The position numbers were made by a program, and so were the translations under genes. This document shows, piece after piece, positions 50,429 through 58,074 of a DNA stretch of 64,000 bases (positions are counted from its first letter, which is position 1; the number at the start of each line of letters is the position of its first letter). The notes below the pieces were generated by a model. It was not told the origin of the DNA, did not search any database, and worked only from the letters and a program-made list of their open reading frames with translations. This stretch comes from SIG607 sp045586405 (GTDB lineage: Bacteria; Bacillota; Clostridia; Oscillospirales; Acutalibacteraceae): assembly GCA_045586405.1 (NCBI GenBank), contig JAZNAG010000145.1, forward strand, positions 20,267 through 84,266, read 5' to 3'.

Positions 50429-50667
50429 TTTGTAAGACACCTCTCAAATTTTCAAAAATGCGTTTTTTGCGCTAAGAGAAATATATAAATATAACAGTCC
50501 TCATAATAGTGTCAGTTATGTTCAAACTGAAAAAAAGTATGAAGAATAAAGGAAAACAGATGTTAATAAAAAACACAACAATTTGTTCATAACTTAAAGG
50601 AAAAATTTATTATAAACAGCGTTGTTTAAAAGTTATTGTTTTACACTGTTAACTTTGTTTATAACTT
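50429..50667. other. Presumed oriC: dnaA-dnaN intergenic region
   Basis: An AT-rich 239-bp spacer between dnaA and dnaN, where many Firmicutes carry DnaA boxes and the unwinding element. No exact TTATCCACA is found, but related nonamers occur: TTATGTTCA (50516-50524), TTATGAACA (minus strand, 50584-50592), TTATAAACA (50610-50618) and TTATAAACA (minus strand, 50656-50664). Position, composition and motif density support an origin; the motifs deviate from consensus. Confidence 0.6.
50488..50515 (-). promoter_or_regulatory. Possible dnaN operon promoter
   Basis: Minus strand: -35 CTGACA (50515-50510), 16-base spacer, -10 TATATT (50493-50488), about 60 bases before dnaN. Confidence 0.45.
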
Positions 50668-51996
50668 TTATTCTTGTTTAAGGTTTTTAATAATATCTTC
50701 TATAACATTTTTTTCGTAAGGATTGTCCCTCATCATCTCTTTAACCTTCTTTTCGGTATAAAGAACGGTTGTATGGTTTCTTCCGAAGGTTTCACCGATA
50801 GCCTGATAGGGAAGTTCGGTAGTTTCTCTGGCAATATACATAGCAACCTGTCTTGCTTTAACAAGGTCAGCACTTCTTCTGGAAGATAAAATATCACCCT
50901 CGCTCACATTATAAGTACGGGCAACCTCGGTAATTATCTGTTCTATCTTTATGGGTTCGGGTTTAGTGTCGCTGACAACCTCTCTTATAAAGCCCTGAAC
51001 AATAGATAATGTGGGAACCTTTTGGTCTATAAGAATAAGCGCCTGTATTTTCTTAACAACACCTTCAAGCTGACGGGTATTGTCCTGAATATGCTCGGCA
51101 ATATAATAAACAACATTTTCGGGGATATCAATGTTCAGCTGTTGCTGTTTGTTTTTTATAATGCCTACCTTGGTTTCAAAATCGGGAGGAGTAATATCGG
51201 CAATAAGACCGCTTTCAAAACGGGAACGAAGTCTGTCGTCAAGAAGTTTTATATCCTTTGGAGGACGGTCACAGGTAACAACGATTTGCTTTTTGTTCTG
51301 ATAAAGAGCGTTAAAGGTGTTGAAAAATTCTTCCTGTGTCTGCGCTTTACCTGCAATAAACTGAATATCGTCTATAAGCAGAACATCGGTGTTTCTGAAA
51401 CGGTTTCTGAAACTGTCGATAGAGCCGACGCCCAGTTTACCGTCTTGCAGAGCGGAAATCAGCTGGTTAGTGAAATCTTCACATCTGATATATTCTATCT
51501 GCTTTGTGGGGTATTTTCTTCTTATATGGTTTTTAATAGCCAAAAGAAGATGGGTTTTACCAACACCGCTGCGTCCGTAAATAATAAGGGGGTTGTAGAT
51601 GATGTTGGGGTTGTCCGCAACAGCCATACTGGCGGCGTGGGCAAAACGGTTGGTAGAGCCGACAATAAAGTTATCGAAGGTATATTCACTTTCAAAAGAG
51701 CCGTCGCCGATAGGCTTAGAGGGCTCAACAACCTGTCCCATTTCGTCTTCTACAAGTATAGTAACGGCAAGGTCTACACCCATAATGTATTTAAGGTTTT
51801 GATGAATCTGTTCAAGATATGTAGATTCAACTATCTGTTTTTTATAGTCAGAGTTTATACCCAGAATAAATTCACCGTTTTTAAGGTCAATGGGGTGCAG
51901 GTCTTTTAGCCAAACATCAAAGGCAATTTCGCTTACGTTCTTTTTTATTTCATCACAAACAAGTGTCCAAATATCACCGGTAGATTCTATTTTCAT
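50668..51996 (-). CDS. dnaA: Chromosomal replication initiator DnaA
   Basis: Initiator ATPase of 442 residues. It has the helical N-terminal domain that binds the helicase, a variable linker, the AAA+ domain with IYGRSGVGKTHLLLAI (Walker A) and DVLLIDDIQFIAGK (Walker B), the sensor region and a C-terminal DNA-binding domain with signature SRRSADLVKARQVAMYIARE and FGRNHTTVLY. ATG 51996 is preferred over the GTG at 52005, as AAAGGTG sits 8 bases before it. First gene of the origin operon. Confidence 0.97.
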   Translation of the reverse strand: MKIESTGDIWTLVCDEIKKNVSEIAFDVWLKDLHPIDLKNGEFILGINSDYKKQIVESTYLEQIHQNLKYIMGVDLAVTILVEDEMGQVVEPSKPIGDGSFESEYTFDNFIVGSTNRFAHAASMAVADNPNIIYNPLIIYGRSGVGKTHLLLAIKNHIRRKYPTKQIEYIRCEDFTNQLISALQDGKLGVGSIDSFRNRFRNTDVLLIDDIQFIAGKAQTQEEFFNTFNALYQNKKQIVVTCDRPPKDIKLLDDRLRSRFESGLIADITPPDFETKVGIIKNKQQQLNIDIPENVVYYIAEHIQDNTRQLEGVVKKIQALILIDQKVPTLSIVQGFIREVVSDTKPEPIKIEQIITEVARTYNVSEGDILSSRRSADLVKARQVAMYIARETTELPYQAIGETFGRNHTTVLYTEKKVKEMMRDNPYEKNVIEDIIKNLKQE

Positions 51997-52031
51997 CTTC
52001 TTCACACCTTTTTACATAAATATACATATTG

Positions 52032-52060
52032 ATTATATCATTATATTTTGAAAAATGCAA
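52032..52060 (-). promoter_or_regulatory. dnaA promoter
   Basis: Minus strand: -35 TTGCAT (52060-52055), 17-base spacer, TGA-extended -10 TATAAT (52037-52032). The surrounding ~80 bp is almost pure A/T and could help unwinding. Confidence 0.65.
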
Positions 52061-52090
52061 TATAAATATTATATTATTATATAATATATA

Positions 52091-52125
52091 AAAAGGCCTC
52101 TGCTAAAAAACAGGCGCAGAGGTCA
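52091..52125 (-). terminator. Terminator of the SLOG gene upstream of dnaA
   Basis: On the minus strand ACCTCTGC and GCAGAGG-type arms (52097-52103 with 52116-52122) pair around a 12-base loop and are followed by TTTTTATAT. Confidence 0.75.
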
Positions 52126-52132
52126 AAATTTA

Positions 52133-52615
52133 TTAAATATAGACTATTTTTTTATTTTTGGTTACGGCAAACTGCAAAAGTTCGCCGGTATAGGGGGCAA
52201 ATTTATCCCAAAAGCAGAGAACAATATCGCTTTGCTCTATCATATAGCGGTCCCGTTTTGTTTTACAGCCGAAATTTCTTTTTCGGCTTACGAAAGAAAG
52301 GGTATCGCATTTTTCACAAAGTGAAAAATAATCTTCTCTTTGCTTTTCGCTGTAATTTTTAGCCTGTTCTTCAAAAGCTACGGCACATTCAAGTGTTTCG
52401 TTTTCTTTTTTTGTTCTGGATATGTAGTCGGCGGCAAAAAGGTCAACGCCTTCTTCAAGGGAGGATATAAAGTTTTTTACGCCGTCGCTTCTTAATTTTT
52501 CGATTTCTTCGACTGCTTTTTCTTTAATTTTCTGTTTTTCTTTTTTTTCCAGTTGCAAAAAACTAAAGTTGCAAAAATCGTTTGAAATAATACAGCAGGT
52601 TTTTTCTTTTTTCAT
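52133..52615 (-). CDS. SLOG-fold protein (YpsA/DUF1273-like)
   Basis: A 160-residue protein of the same SLOG group as the one at 25302. It has a weaker N-terminal motif (CCIISNDFCNFSF instead of FSGHR), a helical stretch, SSLEEGVDLFAADYISR, LECAVAFEEQAKNYSEKQRED and QSDIVLCFWD. The usual glycine-rich loop is poorly kept. I set the start at ATG 52615 behind AAGGAAG; the longer frame adds a 27-residue extension with no ribosome site. It sits directly upstream of dnaA with its own terminator. Ligand and role unknown. Confidence 0.7.
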   Translation of the reverse strand: MKKEKTCCIISNDFCNFSFLQLEKKEKQKIKEKAVEEIEKLRSDGVKNFISSLEEGVDLFAADYISRTKKENETLECAVAFEEQAKNYSEKQREDYFSLCEKCDTLSFVSRKRNFGCKTKRDRYMIEQSDIVLCFWDKFAPYTGELLQFAVTKNKKIVYI

Positions 52616-52715
52616 AAAAAATACTTCCTTTTCTTTAAAATCTGAGGTTTCTTTAGGGATTATAGCATATAAAATCTGCGGATTTTGTCGAAACAAGGGA
52701 GAAGAAAAAATTTTT

Positions 52716-52748
52716 TAAAAAATATCCGCCCTTTCGGGCGGATATTTT
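52716..52748. terminator. Terminator after the ABC operon
   Basis: AAAAATATCCGCCC and GGGCGGATATTTTT pair around TTTC (about 52718-52731 with 52736-52748). The stem is flanked by A and T residues, so it can act on either strand. Confidence 0.88.
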
Positions 52749-54400
52749 TAATATTTAACACCGCTTTCTTTAAGGTAGTCAAGGTATGAGAGAGTGTTTT
52801 CGTAAGAAGGATAAATATTCAGTGTTCCGTAATCGTTTTTTGCCATCCTTCCGCTTATATAAATTCGGTCACCGCTTAACATATCGGGCGTAGCTTTTCT
52901 TATGTCCTTTGCGTAGGCAGAAAGCAGAGCTCGGTACTGTTCTGCGGTAAGACGGTATGAAGCGCTGTCTTTGTCATTGTCTCCGTAAACGGAAATATCG
53001 GTATCCTGAGGGATTATGGGGTTTTCGTAAAAAGCTAACCGCGTTTCGCTCTTAAGATATTTAAGATTGAGTTCGTTACTGTATAAAGAATAATTTCTGC
53101 GAACCGTTCTTCCGTCGCGCAAAACATACGTTATGTCATAATTATAGTGGATTTCTTTGTGACTTGTCTCTGCTTCACCGCGGGTTTCAATAGCTGTTTT
53201 GTGAATTTCAAGCACGGTGTCAATATCGGACAGCATAACCAGATCGTCGTTTACCGTAATACTTTCGATATTTTCAAAATCGGGCACAAATCTCGCCGCA
53301 TAAGCGGTATATAGCTTTGCACCTAAAAATACCGCAAAGACAATAAAAAACGCGATACAGCCCAAAACCAAAGAGTTTAAAGCGGTTTTGAAGTTTTTGT
53401 TGATGATTGCTCCAACGGCAACGGCGCAAATGAGGGCTCCAAAGAGAGAAAATGCCCAGAAAGCGAGACTGTCAAGGTCGCCGAGAGAAAAAATTGTTCC
53501 GATAAACACGCCGCCGCAAACAGATACACAAATAACGGTTAAAAAGTTTACAAATTTAAAGGAGAAAGGTTGCTCGGCGGTTTCGGTTTTGCGTATTTTG
53601 AAAATAAAGAGAGATACGGCAACAAAAACAGCGGTTAGAAAAATACTGCAAACAAATGAAACGATGGAGAAGTCGGTCAGTTCCATTCCGTCAATCTTTC
53701 TATCAAAGGCTATAAGCTTTACCACCGAGTAAAGATAGGGAGAGGTATAAATAAGGTTCAGCCTTGAAACCACAATACCATAGCCCTGCTCAAGCCAGTA
53801 GTAAACCATCGCCACAATAAGAGGCAGAGAAACACTTACCGAGCCCAGAGCAACGATAAAATTAAAGAAACTGCTTGAAATAACGGCGAAAAGAGAGGTA
53901 AAGCTTGTGCAAAGAAGTAAAAATACCGTCATTGCCAAAAAATATTCGCCGCACTCTTTAAGGGTTATGCCTTGCACAAAGGGCAAAAAGTTCATTATCA
54001 GGAGAAAAGCAAAGGACAAAAACATAGTGAAAAAAGCGCCGATAAAAGATGCGGCTGTCCTTATAACAAAAAGCTGATTTTTTGAAACAGGCAGACTGTG
54101 GTACATATCGCCTGCTTTTTTAGAGTACAAAAACCCGAAATTAGACAGCAAAAGTATAAGCATTGCCAAAAGACTGACAGCAAAAATTATAATTGCAACC
54201 GAGGGGAAGGTATAATGAAAAGGATAAAGAAGTCCCCTTACCGAATAATCATAAAAACCCTGAAGCAAATTTTGTATTTGCATACCCGGGCAGATAAGAA
54301 GCAGAAAAGCGGTAACAAGCAGTGACACGGGGGTTTGCTTTTTAAGGGTTGAAATAAGGAAATTAAAAGGAATTTTATTAACCGAGCAGGTCTTTAACAT
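52748..54400 (-). CDS. ABC-2 type transporter permease of the Ytr-like operon
   Basis: A 550-residue membrane protein with about ten spans in the first 360 residues and a soluble C-terminal domain of about 190 residues (from FVPDFENIESITVNDDLVML). The motif FGFLYSKKAGDMYHSLPVSKNQLF is typical of permeases encoded with GntR regulators (YtrC/DUF6449-like). ATG 54400 is preferred because AAGGAG precedes it by 9 bases. It overlaps the ATPase gene by 23 bases. Substrate is unknown; the B. subtilis Ytr system responds to wall-targeting antibiotics. Confidence 0.82.
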   Translation of the reverse strand: MLKTCSVNKIPFNFLISTLKKQTPVSLLVTAFLLLICPGMQIQNLLQGFYDYSVRGLLYPFHYTFPSVAIIIFAVSLLAMLILLLSNFGFLYSKKAGDMYHSLPVSKNQLFVIRTAASFIGAFFTMFLSFAFLLIMNFLPFVQGITLKECGEYFLAMTVFLLLCTSFTSLFAVISSSFFNFIVALGSVSVSLPLIVAMVYYWLEQGYGIVVSRLNLIYTSPYLYSVVKLIAFDRKIDGMELTDFSIVSFVCSIFLTAVFVAVSLFIFKIRKTETAEQPFSFKFVNFLTVICVSVCGGVFIGTIFSLGDLDSLAFWAFSLFGALICAVAVGAIINKNFKTALNSLVLGCIAFFIVFAVFLGAKLYTAYAARFVPDFENIESITVNDDLVMLSDIDTVLEIHKTAIETRGEAETSHKEIHYNYDITYVLRDGRTVRRNYSLYSNELNLKYLKSETRLAFYENPIIPQDTDISVYGDNDKDSASYRLTAEQYRALLSAYAKDIRKATPDMLSGDRIYISGRMAKNDYGTLNIYPSYENTLSYLDYLKESGVKY

Positions 54401-55274
54401 CGTAGTTCTCTCCTTCCAATTCAAAAATGAAGATTTCTTCCAACGAGGGCTCTATGCTTTCGGCGAAAAGGGGAAGAAGTGCGTTTATTTTGGCCATAAT
54501 TTCCTCAATATCGCCACGGATTACCATACGGTAAAGAGAGCCTGTTTTTTCGCATTTTAAAATATCAAGGCTGCAAAGAGCATCGTCGCTCGGGGGCTGA
54601 CTGAAGGCAACCTGCACCTTGTGAAGATTATTTTTTATGTTGTCAAGACTGTCGCTTATAACAACCTTGCCTTTATGAAGAAGTAAAACCTTATCGCATA
54701 AATCTTCAAGCTCACGGAGGTTGTGGGAAGCGATAATAACGGTGGTTTTTTGCTCTGCGGCTTCAATAAGGAAGTTTTTGAGCACCTGTCTGACAACAGG
54801 ATCGAGACCGTCAAAAGCCTCGTCAAGCAAAAGGTAGCGGGGACGGGAAGAGAGAGCCAACATTAAAAGAGCCTGACGCTGCATACCCTTTGACATATTG
54901 TCAAGGCGTTTGTTTATGTCTATGGGGAAGGTTTTTGAAAGGCTTCCAAAAACCTCAAAGGAAAAATCAGGATAAAGAGAACCGTAGAATTTTGCCATAG
55001 AAAAGGTGGTAGCGCCCTTAAAAAAGAAGGGAGTATCGGGAAGAAAGAATATTTCGGCTTTTTTATTACTGTTATTCCATATATTTTCTTCGTCGGCTAA
55101 AGCAGTGCCGCCATCGCTTTTATATACACCCGACAGTATGCGAAGAAGGGTAGACTTGCCCGAGCCGTTAGAGCCCACAAGGCCGTAAATACCGCCCTCT
55201 TCAAAAACGGTGTCTATACCGTCAAGAGCAACAAATTTATCAAATTTTTTGACAAGTGAAGAACATTTAATCAT
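54378..55274 (-). CDS. ABC transporter ATP-binding protein (YtrB-like)
   Basis: A 298-residue ATPase with Walker A GLVGSNGSGKSTLLR, ABC signature NMSKGMQRQ, Walker B YLLLDEAFDGLD and switch histidine region VIIASHNLRELE. The KGMQRQ form of the signature is typical of ATPases paired with GntR regulators of the YtrA type. It overlaps the regulator by 4 bases and the permease by 23, so the three genes form one tightly coupled operon. Confidence 0.92.
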   Translation of the reverse strand: MIKCSSLVKKFDKFVALDGIDTVFEEGGIYGLVGSNGSGKSTLLRILSGVYKSDGGTALADEENIWNNSNKKAEIFFLPDTPFFFKGATTFSMAKFYGSLYPDFSFEVFGSLSKTFPIDINKRLDNMSKGMQRQALLMLALSSRPRYLLLDEAFDGLDPVVRQVLKNFLIEAAEQKTTVIIASHNLRELEDLCDKVLLLHKGKVVISDSLDNIKNNLHKVQVAFSQPPSDDALCSLDILKCEKTGSLYRMVIRGDIEEIMAKINALLPLFAESIEPSLEEIFIFELEGENYDVKDLLG

Positions 55275-55642
55275 AGTGTGCCTCCTTTAAAGAGAGTGTC
55301 AATAAGCTCATTTAAGCGAGTAGCGGAAATGCCCGTATCTCTTGCTTTTTTTACCGCAGAAATGAAATCTTCTTCTGCGGCAGAGCGCAGGGCAGTTTCG
55401 GCAGCGTCACTTTCACAAATGAAGTTGCCTTTTCCCGAAACAGAGTATATTACGCCCTCGTTTTCTAAAATCGCGTAAGCCTTTTGTACCGTGTTGGGAT
55501 TTATGCCTAGCTCAAGGGCAAGACTTCTGACGCTGGGAATTTTATCCCCTGCGTTTATTACGCCCAGCGCTTTCAGTCGCATAAAGCCCGACACTATCTG
55601 GTCATATATCGGCATACGGCTTTTATAGTCTATTGTTATCAC
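55271..55642 (-). CDS. GntR-family regulator (YtrA type)
   Basis: A 123-residue regulator of the short YtrA subgroup: GntR winged helix (YDQIVSGFMRLKALGVINAGDKIPSVRSLALELGINPNTVQKAYAILENEGVI, about 10-70) and a short helical tail (AAEEDFISAVKKARDTGISATRLNELID) for dimerisation. It represses its own operon in B. subtilis. First gene of the operon, with an exact YtrA-type operator just upstream. Confidence 0.93.
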   Translation of the reverse strand: MITIDYKSRMPIYDQIVSGFMRLKALGVINAGDKIPSVRSLALELGINPNTVQKAYAILENEGVIYSVSGKGNFICESDAAETALRSAAEEDFISAVKKARDTGISATRLNELIDTLFKGGTL

Positions 55643-55667
55643 AGCGCCACTCCTTTTTAGTGGTAAT

Positions 55668-55725
55668 AAGTGTACTATTACAGTTAGTACACTTGTATAA
55701 TAACACGGTCTGTTTTCTTTGTCAA
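55668..55725 (-). promoter_or_regulatory. Ytr-like operon promoter and YtrA-type operator
   Basis: Minus strand: -35 TTGACA (55725-55720), 17-base spacer, -10 TATTAT (55702-55697). Just downstream lies a perfect inverted repeat, AAGTGTACTA (55668-55677) and TAGTACACTT (55685-55694). It contains AGTGTA-N13-TACACT (55669-55693), the operator form reported for YtrA regulators, overlapping the expected transcription start. Confidence 0.9.
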
Positions 55726-55759
55726 GAAAAAAATAAGCGAGGCGTTTTGCCTCGCTTAA
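55726..55759 (-). terminator. Terminator after the GH2 gene
   Basis: TAAGCGAGGC (55734-55743) and GCCTCGCTTA (55749-55758) form a perfect 10-bp stem; on the minus strand TTTTTTT follows. It ends directly before the ytr -35 box. Confidence 0.92.
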
Positions 55760-55762
55760 ATT

Positions 55763-58009
55763 TTATTTTTTCTTCTCTTTTGGTTTTTTGATTTTATTCA
55801 GCTTTGCATTAAGGTCCAGAAGCTGTTCTTTGGTAAGCTCAATGCCAACCATACCAAGCATACCCGAAAGACGAAGAACGGTAAAGCCGCCCATCATATC
55901 CATCATAGTATCGTTCATCTCAAAACCGCCTGCAACCTTATCGCCTTTTTTAGGCATAAACTTTGCAACAAGTCCCATAAAGAGCATTTTGCCCTGAAGG
56001 GTTGCTAAAATGTCGCTTATCTTATCGTTAAGAGAGAAGTGTCCCTCAACCTCGGTAATATCAAACCAGTTAAGAACGGCGCCCTTTTCTCTCAGTCTGT
56101 ATGCCTCGTTGAACTCTTCAACCTTTCTTATCTTGCCGCAGTCTTTAAACTCGCCTGCCTTGGCAACAAGCTCGGTTTCTCCCTTATTTTCAACCTCGAA
56201 ATAGAAGAAATGGTCATCGGCAGTCTTTTTGCCGAGAGAAACGCCGTTTGCAAAAAGCTCTACCTCAGGCAGATTAGAATAAACCGTAACCTTGGTAACA
56301 TCTTCTACTCTGTCTATATAGCGTTTGCCGCAAAGGTGAACGAAGGGTTCATCAGAAAGCCAGGCTTTGTAAGCATAGAAAGCATCTTTTTTGTACTTTC
56401 TGTCAAAGGTAACAAGACCTTTATGGTTCTGTCCGTTTTCGCCGCCCTCGCATCTTGCATCAGCGCCGAAGTCAAACATATTCCAAACGTGTGTTGCCCA
56501 CATATATTTTCTTGTAAAGAGCTGTCTTATAAGCTCTTCGTGATAATACGCCTGATATTCCTCGGTGTAATCGCCCTGAGTGGGTTTAGAGGTGTGCCAG
56601 TTAAGAGCTTCACAGCCGTACTCGCTGCAGCCTATAGGAATATTCGGGTGCGTCTTATGGAACTTATCAAACCAGGGGCCGTTCATAGAGGTGTCGCCGC
56701 CGTACCAGCCAAAGTAATGGTTATAGGAAACAAGGTCTGGGATCTGAATATAAGGGCTGTCAATGGGGCAGGGTGAAACAGCCGCAATAGTGGTAAGTCT
56801 TGTTTTATCCATCAAATGACAAAGGTCGTTCAGTATAACGTGGTTCTCAAGAAGGTCGGGATCAGAATCGCCCTTCATAGTAATTTCATTTGAAAGTCCC
56901 CAAACAACTATAGACGGGTGGTTATAGTTCTGAACAATAAGCTCTTTCATCTGAGAAATTGTGTTATCTCTGCCACCCGACATGTGCTGGGAAATATAGG
57001 GAATTTCAGCCCAGATAACAAGACCTTTTTCGTCACAAAGGTCATAGAAATACTGGTCGTGCTGATAGTGAGCAAGACGAATTGTGGTAGCACCCACCTC
57101 TAAGATAAGATCGATATCTTCCCTATGATGTTCGGGAAGCAGTGCGTTACCTATACCCCATCTGTCCTGATGGCGTGAAACACCGCGAAGGGGATATTCT
57201 TCGCCGTTAAGAATGAAACCGCGCTCAGGATCAACACTAAAGCTTCTGCAACCAAAACGTGTGCAAACGTTATCAATAACGGTATCGTTTTCGATAAGCT
57301 CAGCCTCTACACAGTAAAGATAGGGGTCCCGTCTGCCGTGCCACAAATGAACATTTTTGATATCAAAGCAAACAAAAGTATTTAAAGATTCAATTTTATC
57401 AATCTCGTTTTCCTCTTTGTCGTAAAGGGTGTAACGGATTTTCTGGCCTTCTTTAAGTTCGGTATAAACCTCTACCTCAACCTTTGCGTCCTTATCACAA
57501 ATTTCGGGGGTAACCTTTATACCGGGACCGCCGAAATATTCAAGGTCAAAATGGTCTTTTGCGGTACAGATAATGTTTACATCTCTGTAAAGACCGCCGT
57601 AGAAGGTAAAGTCGGCAACCTGAGGATAAACCTTGTCGCTTGGCGAGTTATCAACGGCAATAACAAAAAGGTTATCACGCTCTAAATGGTCGGTAATATC
57701 TACTCTGAAGGTAGAATAACCGCCGTCGTGGTGACGAAGATTTTTGCCGTTAAGATAAACGTCGGCAGAAGAATTGGCACCCTTTATTTCAAGAAAGTAT
57801 TTTTCTGCTTCGGGCAGATCCATTTTATCAAGTTTTTTTGCATAGTAGGCTGTACCGCGGTAAAAATCGTTACCGCCGTCCTGTCCGTCAATGGCGTTCC
57901 ACGAGTGAGGAAGATTTACAAAATCCCACTTGTTGTTTATTTCGGTGGGAATTTCTGTCGCCATTTTGGTGAAAGCCCATTTTGCATTAAAATTATAAAT
58001 TTGTCTCAT
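55763..58009 (-). CDS. Glycoside hydrolase family 2 enzyme (beta-galactosidase/glucuronidase type) with unusual tail
   Basis: A cytoplasmic GH2 glycosidase (748 residues, no signal peptide). The jelly-roll N domain (NLPHSWNAIDGQDGGNDFYRG, GANSSADVYLNG) leads to the TIM barrel (RGVSRHQDRWGIGNALLPEHHREDI, TTIRLAHYQHDQYFYDLCDEKGL) with acid/base glutamate in VWGLSNEIT and nucleophile in IGCSEYGCEALN. The sugar specificity within GH2 cannot be read. After about residue 640 comes an extra ~100-residue tail (DKISDILATLQGKMLFM...MMDMMGGFTVLRLSGMLGMVGIEL-type region) that is methionine- and lysine-rich and of unknown role. It follows the symporter gene on the same strand. Confidence 0.9.
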   Translation of the reverse strand: MRQIYNFNAKWAFTKMATEIPTEINNKWDFVNLPHSWNAIDGQDGGNDFYRGTAYYAKKLDKMDLPEAEKYFLEIKGANSSADVYLNGKNLRHHDGGYSTFRVDITDHLERDNLFVIAVDNSPSDKVYPQVADFTFYGGLYRDVNIICTAKDHFDLEYFGGPGIKVTPEICDKDAKVEVEVYTELKEGQKIRYTLYDKEENEIDKIESLNTFVCFDIKNVHLWHGRRDPYLYCVEAELIENDTVIDNVCTRFGCRSFSVDPERGFILNGEEYPLRGVSRHQDRWGIGNALLPEHHREDIDLILEVGATTIRLAHYQHDQYFYDLCDEKGLVIWAEIPYISQHMSGGRDNTISQMKELIVQNYNHPSIVVWGLSNEITMKGDSDPDLLENHVILNDLCHLMDKTRLTTIAAVSPCPIDSPYIQIPDLVSYNHYFGWYGGDTSMNGPWFDKFHKTHPNIPIGCSEYGCEALNWHTSKPTQGDYTEEYQAYYHEELIRQLFTRKYMWATHVWNMFDFGADARCEGGENGQNHKGLVTFDRKYKKDAFYAYKAWLSDEPFVHLCGKRYIDRVEDVTKVTVYSNLPEVELFANGVSLGKKTADDHFFYFEVENKGETELVAKAGEFKDCGKIRKVEEFNEAYRLREKGAVLNWFDITEVEGHFSLNDKISDILATLQGKMLFMGLVAKFMPKKGDKVAGGFEMNDTMMDMMGGFTVLRLSGMLGMVGIELTKEQLLDLNAKLNKIKKPKEKKK

Positions 58010-58028
58010 ATAAACTCTCCTGTTAAAA

Positions 58029-58057
58029 TTCGTCCGATTCTTTTAAAATCGGACGAA
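58029..58057 (-). terminator. Hairpin between the symporter and GH2 genes
   Basis: TTCGTCCGATT (58029-58039) and AATCGGACGAA (58047-58057) form a perfect 11-bp stem with a 7-base loop. On the minus strand TTTTAAC follows, so it may lower GH2 expression by partial termination or protect the transcript. Confidence 0.6.
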
Positions 58058-58074
58058 AGATATAAATTAAGGAA

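Noticed and set aside
51022..51909. 295-codon open frame on the plus strand inside dnaA
   Set aside because: Antisense shadow of dnaA without ribosome site or recognisable domain.
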